In this document: positions 36,149 to 47,366 of the stretch, piece by piece
How positions within the stretch are numbered: the stretch's first letter is position 1
Layout: every line of letters starts with the position of its first letter
DNA from: Astragalus membranaceus
Lineage: Eukaryota; Streptophyta; Magnoliopsida; Fabales; Fabaceae
Assembly (NCBI GenBank): GCA_039519185.1
Contig: CM076847.1
Coordinates: 76,657,747-76,721,746, forward strand
Reading direction: 5' to 3'
DNA length: 64,000 bases
Notes under the pieces: model-generated
Database searches by the model: none
Seen by the model: only the letters and a program-made list of their open reading frames with translations
What the model was told of the DNA's origin: nothing
Made by a program: the position numbers and the translations under genes

Positions 36149-36198
36149 GGTATGTTGTGTTTAATTTTGAGGACAAAATTCTTTCAAGTTGGGGAGAA

Positions 36199-38303
36199 TG
36201 TAACATCCTCAAAATAATTAATCGAATTATTTGGATGTTAACCCAATTGAATTAATTTGGTACTTAATTGGTAAAATTATTGAGTGCTAAAATTAATTAT
36301 TGGCTGTCACAGGATCGTTGACCGAATAATACGGATCGAGGAAGTTTTGGAATCGAAATAAGGAATTAAGATCAATATGGTAATTGGACCACGCTACCAC
36401 TTATTTATTAATTAAATAAGTATGTGTGTGTGTGTTAAATGAAAGAATAAAGGAAAGAATAAAAGAAAGAAAAAGAGGAAAGAAAGCGCAGAAGAGAAAA
36501 GAAGCAGAGGAGAAAAGAAGAGAAGAGGAGAAAAGAAAGAAGAAGAAGAGAAAGAGGAGAAGAAGGGCTTCCATCACCACCCAAGCTCCAAGTTTTTCAC
36601 CATCATCATCACCTTCCTACTAGCTTCCTTTCCCCCTAGTTTTGGTGAGCTTATTTTCCTCTTTTCCCCTCTATTTGAATTTCGAATTTGGGATGCTTTG
36701 GGGGATTGATGATGATTTTGGTTGGTTATTCATGATTTGAAGCAAGCCCAAGGAAGATTGAAAGTGGATTGAAGCTCGATTCGAAGTTGAGAGCGGATTG
36801 GTGATTATTGGGTTTCGTTTGGGGATTTTTGGAGTCTCGGTGATTTCGGCTCGGTGACGGCTCTCGCGTCAAGGGTGAGTTTTACTCACGCTTAGGATGT
36901 TTTTATGTTTCGAGTGTTTTTACGTCAATTGATGTCGAGAGATCTTGAGTCAAAACCGCCATTTGGAAAATATGTCGTTTTTGATAAAAACCGTTTTGAT
37001 TGAGACATTGATTGATTTGAATAATTGTGTGATATTGGTTGAATCTGTTTTTCTGTTTGTTTGATCTGTTTTCGATCGGAACTAAAATCGGAATTGAGCG
37101 GAATCGCGGTTTTCGCGCGAAACCGCCAAAATCTGCCTTAACAGACCCCCTGCTGCCTGTCCGCGCGCCATTTGCGCTCCAGGCGCGACTCCAGCGCAAT
37201 TTGGCAGAACCTGCTGCCTGTTCGCGCGCCACTTGCGCGCCAGGCGCGACTCCAGCGCCATTTGGCAGAATTTCAGCAACCAAACACTGTTTTTCGTTTC
37301 GCGATAACTTTTGATCCGGGAACCCGATTGAGGTGTTCTAAGATGCGTTGGAAAGCTTATTCAGAGGCCTAACTGAATATTCTATTTTTAAGGCTAAATA
37401 AACTGTTTTTGATATTGAAAATTGTGTCGAAAAGTGGTCAACTAGAGTGCGAGTGTGAACGTGATTTTACAAAAAAATGGATTAAAGTGTTTCATTAATT
37501 GTTTGATTTGATGGACCGTGGGTTCATAGTATTGTAGATATACGTATATAGTATATCGAGTTGGGTGACGACCCATGTGTAACATACTAGGCGGGGCAGT
37601 CATGATCCCCTTCCCTAGGCTCCATGCCAATGGGAGAATGTACTATTGGTAGGGGAGTTCACCGGGATTAGCATGGTTTTGCAGTCGGTGTTGTGTTAAA
37701 GATTATTGTGCGATACACCGGGATTAGCATGGTTTTGCAGTCGGTGCCGTACTTGTTATGTTGCGCGATACACCGGGATTAACATGGTTTTGCAGTCGGT
37801 GCCGCACTTTGTTTATTTTACGACATACCGGGAGTAGCAGCGTTTTGCAGTCGGTGTCGTGTTAAGCTATAAAAGAACTAATAAATGAACCGAGAGTGTT
37901 AGTAGGGGTCTCGGTAGAACTCACTGAGATTGTATCTCACTGTTTAAATGTTGTTGTTTTACAGAGACACAGGGACAGAGGAAGTCCAAGAGGCACGAGT
38001 AGGTTGAGCTCGGACTGGTTGCGGATGACTTAGCATTATGTTTAAGTTTACATTTCCTCTTGTTGTCTATGTACCGCAACACTACAACTTTAGTGTAAAT
38101 CTTTTTATTTCCGCTTTCTTGTATGATACTGAGCAGGATAATTCGCTGAATTTTATGGTCTTATGTGTATTAAGACTGCTTGGCTGTTGTCCAGTGAAAA
38201 CTATTTTGCAGTGTTCAGTATTTATGCAGGAATTTAATATCTCTGATGTATGTTTAACGTGCACTTGGGTGTTTTTAACAAATAAAAATACCAGGGTGTT
38301 ACA
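36199..38303 (+). repeat. 3' LTR of the Tekay element
   Basis: Same length as the 5' LTR. Differences seen include a g/t in the purine tract, an a/g in one hairpin unit (gattaacatgg), two a/g changes near 38086 and 38141, and a g/a near 38267. Confidence 0.96.
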
Positions 38304-38308
38304 GTGGA

Positions 38309-40659
38309 CATTGAGTTTGATGCTTGTGCTTTTATTGAGTGATGCCCTTTGTTTGTGGGCTCATAGGAAAGAGAAAGTAATTTAAACAAAACATTTTACC
38401 CTAAAAAGACACATTCCTTTTGGCATCAATCCCTAGGTCTGAAAACATTTTGTCTCGATCACACCCAGCCGCCACCCCACCCTCCATCACCCTCATCCCT
38501 GTTCATCTTTATTTTTGGTTGCTTAAATTCCATTTTTGGAGCTCATTTTGCTGTTGTTGCTGCTACTAGACCACTGGACAGATTTGAAGGGAGCATATTG
38601 ATGACTGTAGGAGATCACTTCAGATACCTGTAAGTTTATCTCATCCTCTATCATTCTTGTTCTGAATATTGAGTTGTAAGCTTTGTAATGACTTCATTTT
38701 GAAAGTTTAATTGCTATTTCTTTTTATTCAAGCTCATCGTGAGCTAATTTTCCTTTTAGTCAAGACTTATATGATGTATTTTGAAACCAATTGATGAATG
38801 TATGAATGTTGTTAAAGCATTTTTATCTTGTGTGAAATTTATTGTTAAAAAGTCTTTTTAAGCATGCATAACTTCTTAGGGTAACATGGTTTAACTACCG
38901 GAAGGGGTTTAATCATTGATTTCACAAGGTAATATGGTAGTCTAGGTAATAGGAATATTATTTAGCTTGACAAAGATAGGAATATTTGTTGACTCTCTAT
39001 CATATGATGTAAGTTGTCCATTTTTAGGACCAATTGTGTGGGTTTTTCATTGTATCATAGTCATTATCTGGGGATTTGGTTTAGTTTAGATAATTGTAAT
39101 AGGAAGTCCTGTTGTAAGCAATTTCTTCACTTTTTGGGAGCTAAATTGTACTTGAAGACCTCCAGGTGTTGTTGCATCAACTGGCGAACCAGACACTTGC
39201 CCAGTGGTGCACAACAATTGGAGGAGGAAGTTCTGAAGAACATCGCGTCGCGACCAGGAGGGTTCGCGACGCGATGAAGGTATGAAGATTGGAAGAAATT
39301 GGTTCTGAAGAATCTCGTGTCGCGACCAGGAGGGTTCGCGTCGCGACCCTGCACTAAAACGCACCATCGCGTCGCGATGGAATCGTGCCGCGTCGCGATG
39401 GGTTTTAAAAATTAGGGTTTTAAAGACTTTTGAGCGTGTTTTTCGAGAAGGTCTTGGGAGCGTAGCCAGGGTTAGAGAAGCGAATTTGGGGCGATTTTGG
39501 AGTCCTCTCTTCACTTGGGAACAAGTTGTTGAAGGCCTCTATGTCATCTACTATGGTTTCTTCTTCTCTTATCGTTTGTTGTACTTTCAATTCCATGTGT
39601 AACTAATTCTCTTGATTGGGGGAGAGATGATTCTCCCCAACCCTATCATGTGAACCTTTGCTGAAGTTAATTCCATTGTTTGTTTGTTATAAATTGTCTA
39701 ATTTATCTATGCTTAATGCTTTATAATCACACATGATGACTATAATGTTCTAGGGTTAGCAATCACCTAAGGAATTAGGGTTTGTTTTCTGGATATGATA
39801 AATTAGATCATGGAACTCCGATCACCATAGGAATGTGGGGTTTGATTCATGAACTCGTTAATTCTCAATCTTAATGCTTTACCCTCTGGCATGATTCACC
39901 TAAGGAATTAGGGTAACTCTTAGGGTAATAGGGGTTTTGAGGCAAGGAATTGTCCCTAACCTATTTTAGTGAATTGAGTCTCGTAATTAACAAATAATGT
40001 GTAATTGGCTACAGGTTCATATGATAGGAAAGGGGGGATGAATCAATCCCTAATCGTTTTTTCTCATATTTAAACAAGCATTTTAATTTCACGTTACAAA
40101 TTTCTTAAAGCAATCAATTATTCACAATCCAAGAGTTAGTCAATTTGACCTTGTTGCAAATACAATCCCTGAGGATCGACCGGTATCTTACCGTTTATTT
40201 TATTACTTGCAACGTTTTCAGTACACTTACTGAATTCTTAACAATATTACACCAAAACCATAATGTGTTTTGAATCGTGCTATAAATTTACCTAGCTTTT
40301 ATTTTAATTTTTTACTCATTAACTCGAGTACTAGCCTTAAAACTTAGAAGTTAATCTAAGAAATTCTCATGAGAACGATCTCACTCATCATTATATTACT
40401 TATTTTGATTGTGTACACTTGCACGCCAATTTTCACAACACTAAACCAGAATGCCTCACTCATTTATTCTTCTTTCCAGATACCAAGCTTCCAAGCTGTA
40501 AGAAATTTTGTACCAAATCAACATGAGGGACATCACACACACCGAGGCAAGTGAAAACCATATGCCAAACAGAAACATCAACCTTGCAACCTAAAAACAA
40601 AATAACTATATGATTCATTTGTTTCAAAACAGAATGGACAATTAGTATTATGCTCTTCA
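38309..40659 (+). other. LTR-like noncoding remnant with GTCGCGAC palindromes
   Basis: No gene is supported. The run to about 40260, ending gaggatcgaccggtatctta and tacttgcaacg, has the look of a gypsy LTR end, but no termini or partner copy were found. Three GC-rich segments with cgcgtcgcgac lie at about 39240-39402 within otherwise AT-rich DNA. One of them is a near-perfect inverted repeat. Confidence 0.45.
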
Positions 40660-43205
40660 TCAATTATTCCTCTTCTTACAAGTAGGTCCCCTAGTGGCCA
40701 ATTTACCAATAAGAAGCTTCCAACCAAAAATTTGTACTTTAGATGGAGTGTTGCAACACCAAAGATGTTTCAAGGCTTTCACCAAAGGAGGTTGAAAGCG
40801 ACTCCCATCAAAGGCGACAACAGTTGATAGCAAGTCTTCATCAAGTAACTGTCTGAAGGGCAGGGTGCACTAGGATAGAAACCATCCACCTTAGCAGCCA
40901 AATCATCTATCAACACTGCCTTTGTAGGCCCTAATGGCCGCAGCCAACGTCAATACCATATCCAGCAGCATCCGACCCAGATCCCAGAATCAGCTAAACA
41001 CATCTCAGGAATAATAGAAAGATTAAAAAGACTGGGGTACATTACCTTTAGGGGAGCATAATCGGCCCAAGTATGGCTCCAGAACTTGGTGCAGCGTTCA
41101 GAACCCACTCTCCTACGCACGTTTGCAGTAAACATATTTTGATACTATTTTCCTACATGACCAGAGATCCACAAATACGTCCACCACAGATAGAACATCC
41201 TTAGACTGCTTGTGCCAAAATATTTAGGTTTAGTGCACCACTTTTCAATGTCACCATAGTGTGCCCTTGAGACACCACTCCAGAAGACTTCCAGCTCATT
41301 GAGACACCTCCATTTCCATTTCAAAAACAAGGCTTAATTAAACAAAACAAAGATTCTTGATTCCTATTTTTGTTTGCAAATCGTATTCCAACTGACCCAA
41401 GACGTAGAGCACTCATGTACTCTTCTACCCGACGAGAATCGCCCTTGTAAGATAATTAACTCCACCAAGACCTTCTTGGGAGCCCTGTAGAAAGAGAAGA
41501 AGTATAGAGGAAAAGAGGATATCACAAAATTAATAAGTGTCACCCTCCCTCCGATAGAGAGAAGACGTCCTCTCGACAAAGCCAACCTACCTTTTACCTT
41601 CTCTATAACACGTCTCCGTGTTGAGACCCTTCTGGGATTAGCTCCCACCGGGACACCAAGGAATTTGAACGGAAAAGAGCCAATGATGTAGGATAGAAAC
41701 TGATATGCTGCAGGCAAGAAATTCTCAGGCAGATTAATCCTGAATATATTGCTTTTAGCGAAATTCACCTTTAGCCCAAAAACAAGTTCAAAGCACGGTA
41801 ACAGAGCTTTAAACCTACAAGGATGGTATCATCAGTAAATTGAAGCATTGAGAAGGACATGGAGTCACTCACCCTGAAGGGTGTAAAGAGCCCTACATAA
41901 GTGGCACTCCTCATCAAACCAACCAAGCATTCTGCCGCAACAAGGAAAAGAAATGGAGCCAATGGGTCACCCTGCTCGAGCCCTTTCTGAAGTTGAAATT
42001 CCTCAGTTGGGCTGTCGTTCACCAAAACTGAGACACGCCCGCTAAAAATACATGATCGCATCCAAGCACGCCATTTCTCACAAAAATCCAACCTACTCAA
42101 CATATAGTCCAAATACTTCTGGCTAATAGAGTTATAGGCCTTTTCGAAGTCCACCTTTATCAATACACAACTATCCTTCCTTCTATTTCGACAATATTCC
42201 AATAGGATTTTAAAAATGGGAAGTTGAAGCCATTCAGGCTCGGACTTTTATTTCCTTCACAACTCCATACTACCTCCTTAATTTCATCCACGGTGAAGGG
42301 ATCAATGAGGGACTTGCTATCTGCATCAATTAAACACTTAAATTGTACTTCGCCAAGAACAAGACGTCTCTTGATTATGGCTCTCTATAATTATTCTCAA
42401 AATACCTTCTCACCGCACCTTTAAGACCAGCAACGTCGTCTATCCAAACCTCATCAACCTTCAAAGTAGTGTTCATATTTCTTCGCCCGTTAGAGTTTAC
42501 ACAAGCATGTGATAAGCAAGTATTAGAATTTCCCTCTCTGACCCACCTAGAGCGGGACTTTTGAAATAAAATGCTATCCTTTTCCCTTAGTTCCTTCCAA
42601 ATCTCATTTGAGAGAAGTTTTAGCCGTTCAAAATCAAGTTCAACTTATGCCTTGAAGCCATCAAAATCAAGTTCCTCTGGTGAATTTATCTTAGTAGTAA
42701 TTTTTTCTAAATCTAAATCCACCTTGTTGAACACCTCTACATTCCAGTTCTTGAGAAAGAGTTTAGGCTGCTTCAATTTCTATTTCCCAATATAGGCTGC
42801 CTTACCGCCAACGACAATATCATTCCAGGCTAATTTTATAGCATCCAAAAACCTGTCGAATTCGGGACAACAGTTTAGGAATCTAAATGACTTCAGACCC
42901 CAATTTTGTTGAGAGCATACTAACCAAACGGGATATTGGTCAGAGACAGCCCTATCCCCCACCCATTGTGCTGAGATATGCCAATTCTTTACATCTTCGT
43001 CAGATAACAATAGATTGTCTAGTCTACTTTTCAAAACGCCATCCAGACCAAAACCATGTGAATTTCTTCCCCAGAACATCAACAAGATTCATTAAGGAGA
43101 TAAACTGGTTAAACTCTCCTATTTCTACTTGAGATACCCGTGACAACCCCTTCCTTTCACTGCGAGAAGAAACTGGGTTAAAGTCACCTCCCGTGCAAAA
43201 TTGGA
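40660..43205 (-). pseudogene. L1-type LINE ORF2, 5'-truncated and degenerate
   Basis: Read on the minus strand, the end of the endonuclease domain comes first (GGDFNPVSS near 43195, then LDNLLLSDEDVKNW and AVSDQYPVWL). Reverse transcriptase follows with VLIKVDFEKAYNSI, GLEQGDPLAPFLFLV and FTDDTILVG in place of the usual ADD or ADDT motif (42202-41771). Next comes KFLGVPVGANPRR and GGRVTLINFVISSFPLYF (41768-41364). The zf-RVT region lies beyond, in broken frames. Frameshifts and stops separate these parts, so it is inactive. The endonuclease N-terminus is missing. Confidence 0.88.
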
Positions 43206-43592
43206 ATACCTATCCAAAATTCAATCATGATGTTTGTGATCATACATCACATCATTAAATACTATTTACAATCAAATACTAATTAAAAAAGTAAAATAAT
43301 AAAGAAAGAAATATTATTTAAAAAAACACTAAAATACGAAAAAGGAAAAAGGAAAGGTTGGTGCGAATAGTGTGCTGAAAATAGTAAAAGGAGTCGGCAA
43401 AAGCCCATGACCTAAGTGGAAACAACATTAAAATCGGAAAAAAATAGTGAACAGAAAAATATAGAGATCTTCAATTGTTTACTTTTATCAAATATTAGAA
43501 TTTGATATATTAATAATTAGTTGGATGAAATGATTTTTAAAATATAAGTCTTTGAATTATTAGTATTTAAAATAATAGTATTTGAATTTAAT
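43206..43592. other. AT-rich intergenic sequence, no gene seen
   Basis: No ORF or structured repeat recognised. Confidence 0.5.
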
Positions 43593-43895
43593 ATTAGCGA
43601 CAGATTTTGAATATTCATGCGCACTCCAAGGTTGTTGCGACGAAATTGTAGCGACGGATTGTACCGTTAGCGACGGATTTGGGAATCTTACGATTTCCAA
43701 GATCTGCCAACGGTCACGTCAGCGTTAGCGACGGAATTGACCGTTAGCGACGGATTTGATTTTTTTTTTTAAAAAAATGGCGCGCCTTGTAGCGACGGAA
43801 TTGGCTGTCGCTAAATCCCTCGCTAAGTTCAATTTAGCGACGGATTGGGGATCCCTCGCTAAAATCCGTCGCTTATCCTGCATTTTTTTGTAGTG
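43593..43895 (-). mobile_element. CACTA transposon end, truncated
   Basis: The right border reads tttttttgtagtg, the inverse of a CACTACAAAAAAA terminus. It is preceded by many copies of tagcgacgga and its complement, the subterminal motif style of CACTA elements. No opposite terminus was found to the left, so the element is partial. Confidence 0.7.
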
Positions 43896-43898
43896 TAA

Positions 43899-44081
43899 TA
43901 ACACTTAGATGAGATGGTTTGGGTCTCTTCTAGCTTAACCAAGGTCATGGGTTCGAATCCAGCCTTGGGCATGCAGCGGTTTTAAATCTCTTGAGGAAGA
44001 GTTTTTTCGCCCATTGTGGTCCTACCCAGCTCGAGGGATTTGTCTCTGCAGTTGCGCACAGATAATACCTAGTTTATGCCA
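43899..44081 (+). mobile_element. tRNA-derived SINE, family shared with 52981-53176
   Basis: An A-box-like cttagatgagatgg and B box gggttcgaatcc are followed by a body ending taatacctagtttatgcc. About 75-80 percent of it can be aligned by eye with the copy at 52981. The A tail is lost. No target duplication seen. Confidence 0.7.
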
Positions 44082-44334
44082 CGATTTTAGTGGTCAATGA
44101 ATGTGGTTGCATGACTGCAACACATACAACACAATCATGAAGTGAAGTACGTGAGTATTGAGAGGAAAAAACATGTAAGGTTGGATGTAAACCAACAATG
44201 GTGACTTCACTTTGGGAGGGTTATATCGTAAAAGTGGCTAAAGTTCCCGTGTGAGTGATTGCTAAATTATATTAATCAAGGTATCAACATTGGAGGAACA
44301 AATAATTTCGTGTAATTCGTTTATGGGTAGGGGG

Positions 44335-44792
44335 TTATTGAGAAACAAATTTCGCGTATTTTTGGACATCTAAATTTATTTCTTGACTCTAAAGTTCCCC
44401 AAAACACACTGTTTAAATTCGCACTTTAAGTATTTTGTCACGAATTCTTTTTTTACCAAACTCGTTATTGAGGAAGGAATTTAGTGTATTTGAACAGTTA
44501 AATTATTTTCTGAACGCTAAAGTACTCAAAAACACACTGTTTATCATCGCACTTTACGTATTTTGTCACAAAATTATTTTTTTCACCAAACCGATTATTG
44601 AGGAATGAACTTTGCGTATTTGAACAATTAAAATATTTTCTGAACTCTAAAGTACCTCAAAACACACTATTTAGCATCACACTTTACGTATTTTGTCATA
44701 AAATTAATTTTTTTTCTTCACGAAACCGATTATTGAGAAACGAACTTCACGTATTTAAACATCTAAGTTTTTTTCCAAACTCTAAAATAGTC
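44335..44792. repeat. 130-bp tandem repeat, about 3.4 copies
   Basis: Copies start at 44335, 44465, 44595 and 44730 with ttattgag. They share gtatttgaaca, ctctaaagtac and aaaacacactgttta. Located 400-860 bp beyond the 3' end of the ERF gene at 45200. No coding content. Confidence 0.88.
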
Positions 44793-45199
44793 CTTAAAAT
44801 ATGGAAAGAAAAAAGATAAAAAAAAAGGCTGAAGTTTGGGCGCCAAGCCCGTATTCGCCTATAAGATATGATATAATATTTTGATGAATAAAATCATTTC
44901 ATTTTTTATTTTCTTTTCTCTATTTCTTAAGATAAATAATTGAAAACAATATAATATTTTGATCAAGCTGAACTCAAAGGCTTTCCAAGCATAATTAGAG
45001 ATTTAGAGTTTACTATAATTATTTTCATTCACATAAAGGAACTTTGATAAACAAGGATATTATATATATTTGCTCGTGCTTGGACTCCAAATTAAGGAGA
45101 TTCAGTTATTAGTAGTTAAGGAGAAAACCAACAAAAGGACAAGAATTAAAGAGAACAAAGGTGGAATGATCAAGTACTCAGTACTCAAGATCTTCCTAA
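44793..45199. other. 3' flank of the ERF098-like gene
   Basis: AT-rich, no gene seen. Confidence 0.5.
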
Positions 45200-45628
45200 C
45201 TACTTTTTCTTCTTGTGCTCCTCTGACCCAAGTAATTCCTCCAGCACCTTATCATCCAAACACTCAAACTCGAAAATAGGCCTCTGTGAAGAGCTTCCAC
45301 TACCATGATGAGAAGAGGAAGAAGAAGTATAAGGTGGTGGTGCTAAATGAGGTGGATATGGTGGTGACCCCCTTATTTGAGAATAATACTCATTAGGAAA
45401 GTTGAGAATTGCAAGATGACCCCTCAAATTAAAAGCTGCTCTATCATAAGCTCTAGCTGCTTCTTCAGCTGTATCAAAAGTCCCTAACCACAACCTTGTC
45501 CCTTGCTTATTTGGGTCTCTTATCTCCGCGGCGTACTTCCCCCACGGCCTCCTCCTCACCCCTCGGAAGCGAACCTCTTCCCTTCCCTTCTCCTCCTTCC
45601 CATGCTTCCCTTTCTGGTGGTCCTCCAT
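45200..45628 (-). CDS. ERF098-like: Small ERF095/ERF098-like ethylene-response factor (group IXc)
   Basis: This is an intronless 142-residue AP2/ERF protein, typical of the small group IXc factors (about 130-145 residues). A short charged N-terminus precedes the AP2/ERF domain at about 20-80, with FRGVRRRPWGKYAAEIRD and WLGTFDTAEEAARAYD. The Ala and Asp residues typical of the ERF subfamily are both present. A Pro/Ser-rich linker follows, then a C-terminal EDLL-type activation motif (FEFECLDDKVLEELLG) and a lysine tail. An in-frame ATG exists at 45712, but it lies upstream of the start site predicted from the TATA box. ATG 45628 (MEDHQ) was therefore chosen, and it fits the family length. The role is nuclear GCC-box binding in ethylene, jasmonate or stress responses, by family. 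Confidence 0.94.
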   Translation of the reverse strand: MEDHQKGKHGKEEKGREEVRFRGVRRRPWGKYAAEIRDPNKQGTRLWLGTFDTAEEAARAYDRAAFNLRGHLAILNFPNEYYSQIRGSPPYPPHLAPPPYTSSSSSHHGSGSSSQRPIFEFECLDDKVLEELLGSEEHKKKK

Positions 45629-45715
45629 GAACTTCTTGTATGTGCTAATTGTGTAACTTAGTATTTTAATTTTTGACTCTTGATTTTCTACGGTGAGTTT
45701 ATGTGATTGCATAGA

Positions 45716-45726
45716 TGCTTATATAA
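45716..45726 (-). promoter_or_regulatory. Probable TATA box of the ERF098-like gene
   Basis: Minus-strand acttatataag would place transcription start near 45685-45692. The next in-frame ATG downstream of it is 45628, which supports that start codon. Confidence 0.6.
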
Positions 45727-46379
45727 GTATTCAATGTCCGAAAGTGTGTCAAATCTATAGGAAAATTAGTGATTAATTTGTTCCTTATCTTAATCTAAGA
45801 AGGTCCATTGACCAAGATTCGTTCTTTATGGAAACAGTAGTGTATAAATTCGATTCTTTCGACTATGTCTATGTTTTAATCACGTGAACTGGAGCAAACC
45901 ATGCACGTGGACAGAGTGCGAATATTTTCACATCAATATGCAACTAGCCAGGCAAAATCTTATTTCATATATGTCCCACTACGAGCGAGAATCATATATA
46001 ATTGATTTATTTTGGCACTGTATCCAAATATATATAGTTCATCCATTAGCAAATAGCAACACTGGATTTCAGTTTTTATCATTCAACCACTTTTTTTGAA
46101 AGGTGTATCTGATGGGATCGAGCAACTTTATGCTTCGACTGTCCGACAATTTGTCGAGAGAATCCACAAACTATATACAAATGATGCTAAAAGAGGTATG
46201 CATCTTAAGGATTGAATATTATATTCCATGTGTCAAATTTTTGCCTATTTTGGTATTCGGAGAAAACTTAAGGGTATCATAAAAAATAGTTGACATTGGT
46301 AAGGATGGGACTAGATTCTATGAGGAAGTGAGTTTAAAGGAGTTAATTGGATCGAAATTTTAAAAGACTTTTTTGATCG
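45727..46379. other. Upstream region of the ERF098-like gene
   Basis: No gene seen. No obvious GCC box. Confidence 0.5.
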
Positions 46380-46421
46380 AAAAATTATTGTGAATTTTAA
46401 AAGACGGTACGTATATGAATG
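46380..46421. repeat. Left copy of a target-flanking duplication
   Basis: attgtgaattttaaaagac followed by tacgtatatgaatgc reappears at about 51819-51855, just right of the copia element. A segment of about 75 bp was tandemly duplicated before the copia element landed at the junction. Confidence 0.65.
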
Positions 46422-46426
46422 CAAAA

Positions 46427-46838
46427 TGTTGGTAAATTTGGAGTTCGAGATTAACTTGGATAAATCTGAAGTCGTGTAAAACACTTTTAGATTGAATCAA
46501 ATTTCGGGGTTCAACGAAAATTATTCAATCGGATAAAATCAGAAGATTATTGTGTTCAAGAGATGTATGTTTTTCTATATATGTTTGTAACTATCTGAAC
46601 CAAATATATCTATGATCAAATAGGAGGAGGCGGTTACCAACTTGGTGGTTTCCAAGTTTGCGCCACTTGGTGGTTTTTAGGAGGTTGGCATGCGCCACTT
46701 GGAGGTTGGCATGCGCCTTCCATGATTTAACTCCCGGTCATAACCGCCTGACACCGAATATCTCGTCATAATATTAATACAAGCGTGCACTCTTATTTTA
46801 ATATTATAAGAAGATCAATTACGCTAAAATGTCCAACA
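46427..46838 (-). repeat. 3' LTR of the copia element
   Basis: 412 bp; contains a short internal repeat of ggaggttggcatgcgcc. Confidence 0.95.
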
Positions 46839-47366
46839 AACCTCCCCCATTTTAGTGTAATTACCGATCAATTCACCAAAGTCACAACATACAACAAACT
46901 ACTGCATAAATGAAATATCATGACGATTGAATTTCATCTTAGCATATTACACATTTCAAATATTCGAATATCAGGGTATCACTAAGGATTGAACCCCTTC
47001 TATTCATAATGAATACATGAAGATAATGTGCACAATAGTTTATAACATTACTCTTGCTCGACACTAGTTTACTAGCCTGTGTCCCTATCCTTCATAAGCA
47101 TATCAAAGCCAAGTCCCAGCTTCTTGAAGCGGCTAAACTTCATGCTCACATAGGTAGTCCTTTTTCTTCTTGCACCTGCAAATGCAATTTTTCAAAAGAA
47201 CCATTAAGAGGTTATACTTCAACCTCCTTAACTTACAGAACTGAACACATACCTTTTGGGATAATTGCGCCGATGTGTTCCAATCTCTACATGTTAAGCT
47301 TTCCACATTGAATTCAGCACCTAATGTCATATTAGATGGGAATTGGGTATCTTAACATAAGAGATT

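Larger units (their letters stand above)
29515..38303 (+). mobile_element. Complete Tekay-type (chromovirus) Ty3/gypsy retrotransposon
   Basis: Two 2105-bp LTRs (29515-31619 and 36199-38303) surround an intact gag-pol. The target duplication GTGGA is present on both sides (29510-29514 and 38304-38308). A primer-binding site tggtatcagagc matches initiator tRNA-Met at 31622-31633. A purine tract agttggggagaa precedes the 3' LTR. I see only about five substitutions and no indels between the LTRs. With the intact reading frame this indicates a recent insertion that may still be autonomous. Confidence 0.97.
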
